Shown piece after piece: positions 48,989 to 64,000 of a DNA stretch of 64,000 bases; the first letter of the stretch is position 1; every line of letters begins with the position of its first letter. The position numbers and the translations under genes were made by a program. Origin of the DNA: Capsaspora owczarzaki ATCC 30864 (Eukaryota; Opisthokonta; Filasterea); contig NW_011887298.1 of the NCBI RefSeq assembly GCF_000151315.2, positions 1,184,530-1,248,529 on the forward strand, given 5' to 3'. The notes beneath the pieces were generated by a model. It was not told where the DNA came from. It saw only the letters and a list, made by a program, of their open reading frames with translations, and made no database searches.

Positions 48989-50668
48989 ATGGCAGATCTC
49001 AACCTGTCCCGCCACACAGCTTCAAGCGACCAACAGCAGCAACTTCATGGTGCCGTCCGACCTGCCTCGCCCACTCAAGACCGCCAACCTGATGACATTC
49101 AGCGACCTCGCCTGGAGCAACCAGAGAATGAGCGACGAGTCTTGCTCGCTCCGATCCAACGACTGGAGACAACTCTGGCAGCCGACCGAACTGCACAACA
49201 GGAGCTGCAAACCCGGGATGCTGCAGCCGTCCGTGACGCTGGAGATGCCGAGACAGCAACACGACGCCAGCAACAAGCGCTGCAACTTCAGATTGGAATC
49301 AACACGACCGCTGATCTCGAAGCAACTCGCCAACGGCTGTTCGCCCTGACCCCAGCCCCAGCCCCGAGTCAATGTATGTCATCCATTCTATTGAGATGCG
49401 TGTGCTGAAGGAAGAATTCTCACTTTGGATCTCTCGATTGTTTGGCAGTGCCCGATCACAACTTGCTTGTCAGATTTTGGCAAGCTCTTCACGCCGGTCA
49501 AGTGACCCAGCAGGTGGTGCGACTGAATTTCGATACGAACCAGATGGTCGAGGTGGATCCTGCCGCCAGACAGCCGCTTCAGATGGATCGTGTTCCGAGC
49601 CGGGTCGCCAACTTGGTCGACATCCACCTCTTGACTCTGCCTGAGGGCGTGTTCTGGCTTGGACGGCCTGAATTGGGATCAGACCTCATGGTTCGCGACT
49701 GCTACTCTGGGTTGTTCGACCAGATCACGGCGCCGAAGTTTGCAACGCAGCTTCGTTGGGTTGTCACCGGCAATCCTGCCATCGGCAAGACGTTCTTCTC
49801 GGGCTACTTTATCTATCGTCTGCTTCAGCAAAATCCCCAGCTGACTGTGGTTTACGAGCCGGCAGAGATGCCAGCCAAGAACAGATACCTCCTTCAAAAT
49901 GACGGAACAGTCCTTAGTGGAGTTTACTCTCCAAACGACAACTTTGTGGATGAGTGTTTTCGGAATCGTCGCGACGATGTCTGGTTCATTGCAGACGGAC
50001 ACACACCAACATTTTATGGCAACGCGCGCACCCTGCTCGTCACCTCTCCCTGCAGCAATTTTGACAAGAAACTGTTAAAGGAATATGCTTCCAAACTTTA
50101 CATGCCTGTGTGGTCCTGGAACGAGCTGTCGTGCTGCTTGCGGCACTCTCTTCGTCGAGAAAATGCGGACAGTGCTCGAATCCTATCCGCAATGCATTCC
50201 GCGAATGAACGATTCCGACATTGGGGTGGGATTGCCCGCGTAGTATTGGGAGCGGTTTTCGGCTCGGACGAGATCGATTGGCTGAACGACCTTGATCGTG
50301 CCATCCGATCCCTTTCGTTGCGGACTCTCTTGTCCCTAGGTCAGCCAGTGAATGAACTGATTGTCTTTGACCCCGTGCTGCACATCGAGGTTCTTCCCGC
50401 ACTGTGGCATGACTCGGACGGCCGCGCGCATCAGTCCTTCTTGCGAGGTCGCATGATCTTTGCGTCCGACTGGGTTCGAGACACAGTCTTGAACAACTTT
50501 GTGCAATGGCAGCGTGACGATCTTGTGCGGTTTCTCCGAAGCTCGCATGGGCTGAATGATTCCGCCTCCTATACGGCTGTGCAGTTGAAAAGTGAGCTCA
50601 TTCGGGTCCTCAACAAGGAGTCAGCTTCCCAGTTCTGTCCAACGATCGGGCACCTGAATTCACTCTGA
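48989..50668 (+). CDS. Crinkler/RHS-type P-loop NTPase, copy 2 of tandem pair
   Basis: Paralogue of the gene at 46572. Exons 48989-49373 and 49449-50668, joined by the same phase-1 intron, give 534 residues. The leader repeats MADLNLSR and QQQQLHGAVRPASPTQDRQ, then adds a coiled-coil-like stretch (RLETTLAADRTAQQELQTRD) absent from copy 1. Exon 2 starts PDHNLLVRFWQALHAGQVTQ and keeps FWLGRPELGSDLMVRDCYSG, GNPAIGKTFFSGYFIYRL (Walker A, last G of copy 1 PGIGK replaced in the PAIGK form), WFIADG, TLLVTSP, MPVWSWNELSCCL and FRHWGGIARVVLG. A longer C-terminus follows (to NSL). The DNA just before both ATGs is also alike. The frame is intact. Confidence 0.75.
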
Positions 50669-50952
50669 GGATTGCTCTGCCAGGATCTCTGGAGACAGAG
50701 CCGTTACTTTCGGCCACACTTCCGACTTTAACGCCATCAGCTCGCTTTGACGGCCGTGTGCTTCGTTCGACTCCTCCGAATATTCGGCAAGTCGTACAAT
50801 TTGCACTCTGCATCTCTTTCACATCTTGATACTGCCAATTCTGTATTTTTCTGCCCTGTCAAATAAATCGTGCTTGTCACCATTCATTGCTCACTCTCCC
50901 AGGTGCGCCCAGAGCTGAATCCCTCCTTGCTTGATCGCTCAGACCAAACCCC

Positions 50953-53900
50953 ATGAGCACTGCTGGCGATGCCGCTGCTGCCTCCACAGCGCTGCTGGCC
51001 ATTCTCGGACTTGGCCAAGACAAGCTCCAAGCAGTGGCTGCGCTGGTTGCACGCTGCGGCGGTGACGTGGATCGCGCTGCCGACCGCTACTTTGCGAGCA
51101 ACGGGCAAGCGCTGCTGGTCGCTGCTGCCCCGAGTGCTCCAGCGGTCGACCAGCCGCGCGCCGCGTCACCGGCAGTCTCGTCGGGATGGCTGAAGATTGT
51201 CGGTGCATCAAAGTCAAAGCCGGCTGCTCAGTCGTCGTCTCGTGCGACTCTGCCGACCGGCAAGCGCAGTGCAAGCATGGCTGAACTGGACGGCGACGCC
51301 GCCGCCGCCGCTGCCATCTCTCCGGTGTTGCATGATGGCACAATTGCAATGCAGACAAATGGTCCATTTGACTTGCAGGAGGACGACGACGACGACAAGG
51401 ACGGCGATGCAGAAGAGGCTGATGTGAATGGCCGCTCCTCCACCTCGTTTCCCGCCAAATCGATTCACAGCGACGTCGACATTGACCTTGGTGATTCGAG
51501 CAACTCGTGCGATGCGGGGGCTATCGTTGCGAGCTCACTGGCATCATCAGCTCAGCTTCCTCTGGCAAAGCGCGCGCGTTCCGAAATCAACACTCTTGAC
51601 ACCTCCAAGTTCGCCGCTGTCACCGAAGCATGGCCAAAATACCTGGGTGAGCTAGTTTGCATTGGGTACGCAACTCGTACGAGTACCGGTCTCGCCTGTC
51701 CGGGCGCCGAGTTCACCACAGAGCGCTCGGGAGGAGTGCTCGCTGCGCTGCCAGACGACAACAAAGCTGCTGAGGCCAGTTCCACCACCACCAACGGCTC
51801 TTCCAGCTCAGCCAAAGGTCGGCCATTTCCGCAACTGGCTGCCTCTCGAGGAAAGGGTAGAGCTGGCAAAGCCGAGACTTCGACTGTGATTCGCTTCCTT
51901 GTGAATGACTTTGAGGTAAAGACGTTCTGCCGGATTGGACCAGCTCGCAATTCCGCTGCTAGTTGGTTTTTTTTCTTGTCTTTGTTGTTTAATTTTATGT
52001 TTGCGACGCTGACCAACTGGCGTTTTTTTTGGCTGCGTTGTAGATTGGTCGGCTGCCAAGCGATGTGTGCCAGTACCTTGCCCCGTTGATCGATTTCAAC
52101 ATTGTTCACGTCATAGGCACTTGCATCGATGCACCACCCAAGCTTACGTCCATGGACAGTGTTATTTTACAACTTAAGGTGCAAGAGTTTGTTGTGGTTT
52201 ATCATTCAGACTTGCCTGTGAGTGAAATTGTCGCTGACATAGCACAACCAATGCAGATTTACGGGTTGCGACAAGGTTTCTCGAAACCACCGCAAACTGG
52301 CTTGAGCGCCGCGCTCACGGACGACGAAGATAGCCGAGCGCTATTGAAGAAGCAGTGCCTCGCCCACTTGTTCGAGGCGCTCAACGTTCGAACACGACGG
52401 TCAGAGTTTAATGCGCAGGCAATGCGTTCAGCCGCGTTTGTCTCTCACTCTGTGCCGCCGGCACCGACTGCCGAATCTGCTGCGGCGCGCGACCGAGAGG
52501 ACACTCTGGCGGCGGATTTGGACCAAAGCATCGATGCCGCTTTGGAGAGGGAGAATGGCAGCGCAAAACCAGCCACGCGTGGCGCCGACACGAGTGCACC
52601 GGCAGACGGCGAGCGCGCGCTCTCCGAGTTTGAGCTTGACACAGTGTATCAATCTGCACAGGCTTTGGACGCACGGTTGGCAGAGGTGGAACCCGTGGAC
52701 ACATTCCGGACGCAGCTCAAGCCTTACCAAAAGCAAGCGCTGGGTTGGATGCTCATGCGAGAGCTTGCAGCGCGCAGTAGCGACGGAGCTAGCGGCAGTC
52801 ACGGCAGCAGCTCATCGAGCAGGGATGACGCATCTCGGAATGGGAAGCAGACTGCCCTCCACCCGCTGTGGCAGGAATGCGAGTTCCAGAATGGCGACGT
52901 GTTCTACTGGTCGCCAGTCTCTGGTGGCTTGTCCGTCCACTTTCCGCATGCATCGTCCCAGGTCAAGGCGGGTATTCTGGCTGACGAAATGGGACTTGGA
53001 AAAACGGTGGAGATGCTCTCCCTCATTGCGTCCAATCCTGCTCCGGCGGGCGTGGCTTACGGCAAACTTCCAGGCGCAAGATCTTCATCATTATTTTCGG
53101 CAGCTGCATCAGCATCGGCATCAGCATCGGCATCAGCAGCAGCAGCATCACCAATGGTTTCCCTTTTTGGCACCCAATCCATCGGCATCAAGCCAACAGC
53201 GTTAGACGAGTCCGACTCTTCACTCAAGCTTCCTCGTGCAAGAGGCACTCTGATTGTGTGCCCAATGTCTCTCTTGGGACAGTGGCGCGATGAAATCCAA
53301 ACACACACAGCCATCCCGGCCGATGCTGTGCTCGTCTATTATGGCGGCAGCCGCTCGCGCTCATTGGTTGATTTGTGTCAGTCGTACGAGATTATTCTCA
53401 CAACGTACGGCACATTGGCAGCCGATTTCGTGGCGTGGCGCTCGAGCAGCAGCAGCAACAGTCAAAGCACCAGCACTGGCGCAGCAGGAGGCTCACTCCT
53501 CACCCTCTTTCACGTCCACTTCCATCGTGTTGTGCTTGACGAGGCCCATACCATCAAGACGAGACACACCCAAGCATCGATATCTTGCAAAGCCTTGCAC
53601 GGTGAGCGTCGCTGGGCACTCACTGGCACGCCCGTCCAGAACAAGCTCGAAGACGTCTTTTCGCTCATCCAATTCCTCCAGGTCGAGCCTTGGTGCTCGT
53701 TTGGGTTTTGGTCTGCCATGATTGGCAAACCGTTTGACAAGCGCGATCCCGCGGCCCTTGATGTGCTGCAGAGCGTGCTCCAGCCGCTCATGCTGCGCCG
53801 AACACACAAAACACGCGATTGGGCTGGAAATCCGATTCTTTCGTTGCCCCCGTTGCGACAGCAGATGGTAGAACTTGAGCTGTCCCCTGGCGAGCGGGAG

Positions 53901-55352
53901 TTTTACATGGCCATCTTCAAGCGGACCAAGACACGGTTTTCAGAGTTTTGCTCTGCCGGCAGGATGCTTTCAAACTATGCGGGCATTCTCGAGCTGCTCA
54001 TGCGTTTGCGTCAGGCGTGTGACCATCCGTTTTTACTCTCCAGTGCGCTTTCTTCGACTGCTCGTCGAAATCAGGATGTGTCTGGAGATCAGGTTAGCAG
54101 CTCAATGAGCGCGCAGACGTCTTCTTCTTCTTCTTCTTCGTCCTCGTCCTCTTCCTCTTCGCTGGTGGGCAACGTGGAAGAGCTAATCGAGGCCTTTCTT
54201 TCTGATGACGGAAATGCCACGTTAGCGGGCTACGCTGCCGAACTGCAGCAAACCGTGGTGAATGGCAACCTTGGAGAGAAGGAATGTCCAATCTGCTTGG
54301 ATTTTCCCGAGGACATTGTGGTTACGCCGTGCTTGCATACCGGATGCAAAGGCTGCATGCAGCACACTGTCGCTCGCTTGCATTCGTGTCCGGTTTGTCG
54401 GAAGCCCGTTGAACCGCAACAGCTGGTGCAAGTCGCTCGCCCTCCGGCCAATCTGGCTGCTGCACCAGTCACATCCAATTCTTCTTCAGCTTCCAATTCA
54501 GCACAATTGACTGAAATTGGCGACGATAGCAATAGCAGCATTGTGACTCTCGATGCGGATACGAATGACACGCTGTCTGCCGCTCGGGACGGAGACCGTG
54601 CCTCGCTCTTTGGCGTCCAGCTGGCCACGCGAAATCGCACGTCCTCGTTCATGCGCCGGGCGGAACTTGTGGGAAACCGACCGTGGAAGGCCAGTACCAA
54701 GATTCTTGCGCTGGTGGCTGCGCTCAAAGAATTGTGGACGGTCGAACAGGACGCCAAAGCCGTCGTATTTTCGCAGTGGACCTCAATGATGGACTTGATT
54801 GAGGTCGAGTTCCGACACCAGGGCTTCGTCTATGTGCGACTTGACGGGTCACTGTCCCAGCCACAGCGAGAAAGGGTGCTCGAGGCCTTCCAGCGAGATC
54901 CGGCCGTCAAAATTATCATTATCAGTCTCTTCAGCGGAGGCGTCGGGTTGAATCTCACTGCGGCGGCGAACGTTTATTTAATGGTATGTGATCATCTTCA
55001 CGGGGCTTGGTGGAACGTGAGGTGTGTGTGTGGGAGCTAACTGTTGCTTGTTGTGTAGGACTCGTGGTGGAATGTCGCAGTCGAAAATCAAGCGCTGCAT
55101 CGGGTCCATCGCATCGGGCAGACCAAGCCGGTGATTGTCACGCGGTTTATTGCAGCGCGCACTGTTGAAACGCGGATGCTGAAAATTCAGGCCCGCAAGC
55201 AGTTTTTAGCGAATCATGCCTTGGCCACGAACAAATCCGAACAGCAGGACTTGCGAATGCAGGATCTCAAGCTTCTTTTTGCGGATGACGAGCCAGTGGT
55301 TCCCTCAAGCTCGTCTACCGATATGATGGTTGGCGACAGCATTGGCAGTTAG
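50953..55352 (+). CDS. RAD5: RAD5/HLTF-type SWI2/SNF2 ATPase with HIRAN and RING domains
   Basis: RAD5/HLTF promotes error-free bypass of DNA damage by PCNA polyubiquitination and fork remodelling. Three exons (50953-51915, 52044-54983, 55059-55352) give 1,398 residues. Residues 5-48 look like a UBA/CUE-type helical bundle (LLAILGLGQDKLQAVAALVA). A HIRAN domain spans the first exon junction (VIRFLVNDFEIGRLPSDV, then LKVQEFVVVYH). The helicase lobes include YQKQALGWML, GILADEMGLGKTVEML (Walker A, about 635), RVVLDEAHTIK, WALTGTPVQNKLED and LRQACDHPFL. A RING finger sits between the lobes (CPICLDFPEDIVVTPCLHTG ... CPVC, about 1068-1110), the RAD5 hallmark. Motifs V and VI are VFSQWTSMMDL, GGVGLNLTAA and VHRIGQTKPV. 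An acidic Asp run occurs near residue 140. Confidence 0.95.
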
Positions 55353-55501
55353 GGGGGGGGGTTGAAATTGCGCTGGTCTGGACAACGTGAACACACAAAG
55401 TCGCTGTTGTATTTTGAGTGTAATTTTTGGCGCGTAAAATAGTTCAGTTTTTTTTTTTTTCTTGTTTTATTCTTCTTTTTCTTCTTTTTGGCTGTCTGTC
55501 A

Positions 55502-58500
55502 ATGGCCAGTGACTCCCATTCACGAGCCAAGGGCGGGCTTGGTGTATCGAGGCCTGCCACTGGAAGCAATCTGGAAGCGGAGACGCGAAGGAAACGTCGA
55601 CGGATTGACAGCGACGATGAAGAGCCCAACACGCAAAATTTGGCGGGAAATCTGGATTCAGCGGAACAGTCAAGCGCGAGCATGGACAACACGATGCCCG
55701 TTGTGCCAGCCACTGAGGCGGGTGATGGAGCTACTGTAGCGACCTCTGCTTGCACGCCCGTCCAGTCGGAACAGCCGCGTGTTGGCAGTGAGACTGAAGC
55801 AGGCAGCATCGAGCAAGCGCCGTCTGCTACTGCTGCTGCTGCTGCTGCTGCTGGCAGTGCAACGCCAACGCCAGTCGCACCTTCACGACGAAGCGTACGG
55901 CAACATCAGCAGCAACTGATGCGACCGGACGACAGTGCCGACGAGGACGACGACGAGTCGAATCCCATGCGCCGGCCGTCGTACCGCCGCGTCATGGCGA
56001 CGCTTGCTCCTCGCCTCCACCCGCTGCCGGTGCGTGCGCGCAGCCAAGACAGCCCAGATGCACGAAGCAAGTCCAGCCGAGAGATCACAGCTTCGTCAAG
56101 CAGCAGGTCCAAAAGCCGCCGACAGGACGCAGTGGACGCGGACGACCATGATGATGATGATGATGATGATGAGACCACTCTGCAGGATGAACATGACGAT
56201 GAACCACCATCGGCGTTTGGCAAGTTTTACGCGCTGACATCGCGTCCAGTGCCATTCTCACGATGGGACTCTTCGAGCAAGTCGCAGCGGCTGTACGAGG
56301 GGCTGTCAAGGCGCCTCGATGCCATGCTCCTTTCGCGAGCGACATCGTCCAACAAAAACAACGCGGCAGGACGTGCAACTCGTTCAAGTCACAATTCGAG
56401 CAAATCAGCCCCTGGCAAAATCAACCCTGCCACGGCTGATGAGACGACGCGAGCCCCAGAGCGTGCCGTGGAGCACGAGCACCAGCAAGTGTTTGTTGAT
56501 CCTGCGTCGCGCATGGTTGTCGACGACCCTGCGCTGCTCAACGCAGAGGGCGCATATGCAACGGTGCAGGACTGGATTGCCGAGTACAACTTGACCAAGA
56601 TCCAAATTCCCGACCCCGATGCAACGATATCTGCGGCAAGCTTCAAAGAGGTTTCCGACAAGACCACAGATTCTGCTCGACCACCCTTCAAACGGCCGCT
56701 GCATTATATTCGTCACACTGTGGACGATTTGGATGTGCTCTCGCCGCATTCTACTGTATGTCTGTACGATATCGATGCGCAGGACGAACAACGGATTGCC
56801 TTAATCAACAGCACGCTGCAAACCGCATGGGCAGAAGCTCATGCCGCCCAACCAACGCTCCAACCAGACCCGCATGCCTCGCTGACCAAATTCACGCGCT
56901 GTGCGGCCTTGCCAGAGCCGCCGCGACTTTCCACCCAGGACTTTGAACGTATATTTTTCGAGCTTGAAAAGAGGACCTTCCACGAAATGCAACGGCGCAT
57001 CGTGCTCGAACGTAATAGCGGCGTCGAGTTTAATCACGACATTGTCTGCGATGTTTGTCTGAGCGGAGATAGCGAGGATGGGTAAGGAAAGCTTCGTGGG
57101 GATTCCGTGGGGGTTTGTTTTCGAGGTGGGAAGACTGGATCCAAAACGAAAAAACCTAAAACAAAAAAAAAAAAAAAAAAAAAACTCAAAAAAAAAAAAC
57201 TAACTGCTCCTTCGGGGATTGATTTGCTCAGAAATAACATTCTCTTCTGCGATGGATGCAATCTTGCAGTGCATCAAGCTTGCTATGGTGTCGAAAGCGT
57301 TCCCGAGGGGGCATGGTTTTGCTATCCGTGCGCGCATTCTTTGACAGATGCCAAGTGCATTTTCTGCCCAAACCGAGGAGGTGCGCTCAAACCTTGCGCG
57401 CCAAGCAAAATCACCGCACGCCTGCGACCCAACGGGCCAGCTCTGGCACATATCAGCTGTGCAATGTGGATTCCGGAAGTCTCCTTTGGAGACGCCGACG
57501 CGATGGAACCGGTCGAATCGGTCGACAACATTCCCCGCGATCGCTGGCAGTTGCCCTGCGACACCTGCTACCAAAACAAGCAGGGCGCTCCCATCCAGTG
57601 CTCGGTCAAGACGTGCATGAAGGCCTTCCACGTGACGTGTGCGCAGCGCGAGGGTCTGCACATGGAGATTCAGGACATCAAGTCGGGCGATATCAGCTAC
57701 GTGGCCTACTGTCGAAAGCACACGACTGCCATCTTTCCCGATAGCTGCAAGGACGCCAAGAAGCGCGACCAAGCGCTCGATGCCGAAGCGCAGAGCACCA
57801 TTTTGCATCGATTGCAGCACATTGAGAAGGAATTTTGGGCGTGTGTGACGCCGACTCAGGTTGCTTCGCTCATTACGACCATTCCTGCATCATCCGTGAC
57901 GCCCATGGCAACCGTTGAATCAGCAGAAGCGACAATTGTAACTGCGCCGGCGGACGCTTCCGACCTGCCACAGCCGCAGCCTGCCGAGGTGGAGCAGAGC
58001 ATGGCCTCCTCCCGCTCTGGCTCTGTGGACTCGCCAATGGCAGCAGACGCAGCCAAACCAACGCATCCTGCTGACACCCCTGTCGCCGAGGACGTCGCTC
58101 CTACGCTAGAATTGACTCCTGCTCTCGAGTTGGCCACGGCCGTGTACTGGTACTGGGTAATGAAGCGGCGGGCAAGAGGTGGAGCGCCGTTGCTGCGTCA
58201 ATTCCTGACCCAAGTCCCCAAGGTCCATTCCCTTGAGGCCACCGGCACCGCCTCGTTGTTAACGGCTGAGGAACTGGCGCGCAGTGGCGACCAAATCCAT
58301 GGCACTGCCGAAACCCACGTCCAGCTCCTCAACGTTTCTCGTTCAAAGTTGCGGGATGTCAAGCACTATTTAACCTCCGCTGTGGGTATGGAGATCCTTA
58401 TGCAGCAGCAAGCAGTGATTCTGCTGCAGGGCATTCTTTCGAGTTTGGAACCGCGCGTTGCAACAGCAACAGATGTGGGTGCAGCAGTCTTGAGCGAGAT

Positions 58501-58942
58501 GCAGCAGCTTCTGACCGATGCCACAAGCAGCTTGGAGGCCATTCCCAACCGCCTACACCTCTCATCGGCAAGCCTGAATGCGTTGGGCTCGGCCACTCTC
58601 AACTCTAACCGGGATCTTTCCAGCTACTGCTGGGCCTTGAGTCGGGCTGCTGCCAACCCGAGCCCAGCCTCCACAAACATGCACAGCATGAGCGGCTCGC
58701 CAGCTCCCGCGGCAACTCATTCTATGGCTTCCAACACCACACGTGGATTGACATCCAGCAGCCACAAGCGCAGCGCCAAAGCGCCACTTTCCACCAGCGC
58801 CCGCTCTCCTTTGCCTGCAGGGTTTGGCTCTTCGCCGTCGCCAACCATCCCTGAATTTAAAGTCCCGCCCAAAGAATTGCATGATGCTGATACGCCTCCT
58901 CCATCGGACGATGTTCGAGCTGAAATGATGGAAATGAGTTGA
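55502..58942 (+). CDS. JADE/BRPF/NTO1-family double-PHD scaffold protein
   Basis: These proteins are scaffolds of MYST histone acetyltransferase complexes (HBO1, MOZ, NuA3) and read histone H3. Two exons (55502-57081, 57232-58942, phase 2) give 1,096 residues. Residues 1-290 are Ser/Asp-rich. An EPL1-like stretch follows (CLYDIDAQDEQRIALINSTL and LSTQDFERIFFELEKRTF). PHD1 runs from CDVCLSG through NNILFCDGCNLAVHQACYG to WFCYPC. The extended PHD continues CIFCPNRGGALKP, AHISCAMWIPEV, CDTCYQNKQGAPIQC, CMKAFHVTCAQREGLHM and YCRKH. Later YWYWVMKRRARGGAPLLRQF matches the YWKLKR..N..PLL block of JADE and BRPF. No bromodomain or PWWP is visible, which favours JADE/NTO1 over BRPF. An in-frame ATG at 55427 would add 25 hydrophobic residues; I prefer the second ATG. 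Confidence 0.9.
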
Positions 58943-59123
58943 TCTCGTCAGCTGGAAGGTGTTTTGTTTGTTTGTTGGTTGGTTTTGTTTGTCTGGGGTT
59001 TTTGCATAAATCGCGCTTTGAACACACATGTCACGACCTTTTTTTTTTCCTCGGATAAGTGCCAAGTTCACGACAAGCATGCATAATCAATGAAAACAAA
59101 ATAGTTGCGGTTGGTTGTCGCAA

Positions 59124-62065
<2,942 letters not shown>

Positions 62066-62343
62066 TGCGAGTCGAAAGCCAGAGGAGGGAAAAAAAAAAA
62101 AAAAAAAAAAAAAAGCTGAATGATTTCCGCTTTTGTTCATTCGCTGCATTTGTTCACTTTTGTCACTCGAGTCCAACACAAAAAGTATAGGTGGTACAAT
62201 GATGTAGTAGAGTATGTAGAAGAGATGCCTGTTTGTCGCAAAATCAATCGTCAGAGAGAAATGGAATGAAAACCGATTTGTACAACTCGATTGTGTTTAT
62301 TGTTGCACGTCACTCGAACACCGGGCCCCCCCCCCTTCCTCGC

Positions 62344-64000
62344 TCATTGCTTGGTTGAAATGTGACTAAACACGACTAGCTGATTGCTGCTGGGACCGGG
62401 GGAGGCCGCCGCGCCAGTCTTTTTCGCCTTATTGGCGTGCTTTTCGAGCATCTCGCGAATGGCTTTGGAAACACCAGCGCCACCTCGGAACCGACCGAAA
62501 TCATCGCGACAGGCCAGCATGATTTCCATATGCTCGGGGCTAAAGTCCGGATGGCGCGTGTGAATCTTATAGTAGGTCGAAGGAATGATGGACTCGGTGT
62601 CCGTCGCCAGTTCGCGCAAGTCGTACAACAGCGACAATCGCACATCCACCTGCAGCTTGAGTTCCGGTACACTAGCCACCTTGGAGGCAAAGAACTACGA
62701 GAGCCGACGAGAGAATCAACGCAAAGGGCGGGCGGTGAGCAGAGCATTCAACACACACAAGCTCACTCACTCACTCACTCACTCACTCACTCACACATAA
62801 GCACAAAACACAGACAACATACCTGCTGCAGCTTGTCAATATCCTTCTTCATCAAATCACGAATGTCGGACTTGATGAGGGCGCGCTTGTTGAACATGGC
62901 ACGCACGTACGAAATGATGACTTGGTCGAGCGTAAGTGCGAGTGTTTTCGGCACATAGTCTGGGTGCATGTGCTGGGCAAGATCGTTGGCGTAGTCGTCA
63001 AGCGTGGCGACCACCGTGTCAATCTCGCGAGGTGCCTCGTACCACTTGCGCGTAAACAGCCCGACAAGCACGGGATCGAGATCGCCCAAAATGATACGAA
63101 CGAGATGGCCCTGCGCCACAACGGCAAGTTGCTCAAAGCCAGACACGACATTGGCCAGCTGGTTGCGGCAGACGGAGAGGAACTGAGCCTCGAGATGGGC
63201 GTCCTCCTCGACACGGGATCGCAGCTGCTCGGCGTAGATACCGCACTGCACGCTATTGTTGACCACCGCCAGCAAAAACTCGAGCATGAAGGACGGGCGC
63301 TCTTCGGGAGTCACGGCAAAGTAGCCATTGGTAGTCTCGTTCAATTCCTTTTCAAAGTCGTCCTGGAATCCGAGCAGCATGGCCGTGCAGAGCTGAACGA
63401 CTTCAAAAATAAACTTGCCGTGCCGCGTGCGGAAGGCGACCGCGACCTGTTGATCAATCATCTGGAAGAGAATGATGGTTGCTTCGGTCACGTACAAGCC
63501 CTTCGAGTCGGTGTCTGGCGGACCCTCGCGATCTGGGTTGTGAATCCACTCTTGCAGCTCGTTCTTGATAATATTGCGGCACCACTCTTGCATCTTTTCA
63601 CGAACGAGGCGCGTGTATCGCTCCATGAGCAAGTCCTGCTTTTCTGCGGGCATGGGGTCTTGCGCGGTGACTCCCAGTTTCTTTTGCAGGTTTTCAGTGT
63701 ACGACTGTGTGAAATGGCATGGGGGGAGGTGATGGAGACCAACCGAAAACAAAAACATTGAGTATGCATATCAAATCACGAAATCAAAAGCGCGAGGGGC
63801 TGCTCGAAATCAAAAGCACCGGGGGCTCCTCGAAATCTTACCTGCATCCAGTTGAGCATGGCGAGAATCTCGGAAGGCTCGAGCTCGCGCTCGACAAGCT
63901 CGAGCAACACTTCGCTGACATGCGAATTGTACGAGGCCACGTAGAGATTGAAAATGTTGTAGTGAGGAGGGAAGCATGGCACAAAGTCGTTCTTGACGGT
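62344..64000 (-). CDS. EXOC3: Exocyst subunit Sec6/EXOC3 (3' part; 5' end outside window)
   Basis: Sec6 is a subunit of the exocyst, which tethers secretory vesicles to the plasma membrane. Three exons are visible: 63842 to beyond 64000, 62823-63704 and 62344-62694, joined in phase 0. The first reads VPCFPPHYNIFNLYVASYN, then LEPSEILAMLNWMQ, the Sec6 hallmark (FPP.YNIF and NEILALLNW). The second holds LMERYTRLVREKMQEWCRNI, DREGPPDTDSKGLYVTEATI, LFQMIDQQVAVAF and LTLDQVIISYVRAMFNKRAL. The last ends with PEHMEIMLACRDDF and a short Lys/Ala tail. The N-terminal coiled-coil half lies beyond the right edge. Intron 2 of this portion carries an (ACTC)n repeat near 62762-62794. Confidence 0.92.

Overview
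This is nuclear DNA from a compact, intron-bearing eukaryotic genome. Genes lie on both strands, 100 to 500 bp apart. Most introns are short (about 45 to 500 bp), spliced GT-AG with a few GC-AG. Proteins carry many Ala, Ser, Gln and Asp runs. The gene set includes animal-type ECSIT, PPP1R11, BORCS6, SNX9/18/33, FHIP, RPAP1 and an HDAC6-type ubiquitin-binding zinc finger. Together these suggest a unicellular relative of animals, possibly a filasterean such as Capsaspora. That assignment is inference, not proof. Exon models here were built by hand from splice signals, reading phase and remembered family sequences.

Layout. 1-5.2 kb: SMC1 (cohesin; minus, 3' part outside) diverges from ECSIT. 5.3-8.2 kb: a seven-helix membrane protein. 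8.8-10.3 kb: a low-complexity protein with a possible PP1-docking motif (minus). 10.3-11.9 kb: homopolymer-rich spacer. 11.9-16.5 kb: PPP1R11 (minus) diverges from the nucleolar GTPase GNL2; their shared promoter holds a perfect 29-bp palindrome. 16.7-19.8 kb: BORCS6 (minus) diverges from an asparaginase interrupted by an assembly gap and a long (TC)n tract. 20.1-25.2 kb: FHIP/FAM160 and RBX1. 25.3-30.2 kb: two poorly understood genes (a probable secreted protein and a possible SOCS-box protein) plus unassigned spacer. 30.2-39.4 kb: a BAR-PH-ArfGAP protein and RPAP1. 39.5-44.8 kb, minus: an unusual ZnF-UBP plus ADP-ribosylglycohydrolase fusion, and a secreted or anchored EEP-fold enzyme. 45.1-46.4 kb: a GET2/CAML-like membrane protein. 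46.6-50.9 kb: a tandem pair of Crinkler/RHS-type NTPase genes, duplicated with their 3' flanks and separated by CT repeats and a 100-N gap. 51-59 kb: RAD5/HLTF and a JADE/BRPF/NTO1-type double-PHD protein. 59.1-64 kb, minus: an SNX9-family sorting nexin and Sec6/EXOC3, which runs off the right edge.

Themes. Several genes serve membrane traffic (FHIP, BORCS6, ArfGAP, SNX9, Sec6, GET2-like). Others serve chromatin and genome upkeep (SMC1, RAD5, JADE/NTO1), ubiquitin signalling (RBX1, RAD5 RING, ZnF-UBP, possible SOCS box) and PP1 control. These are ordinary scattered housekeeping genes, not an operon. The best candidates for something little described are the ubiquitin-reader/ADP-ribosylhydrolase fusion and the duplicated Crinkler-type NTPases.
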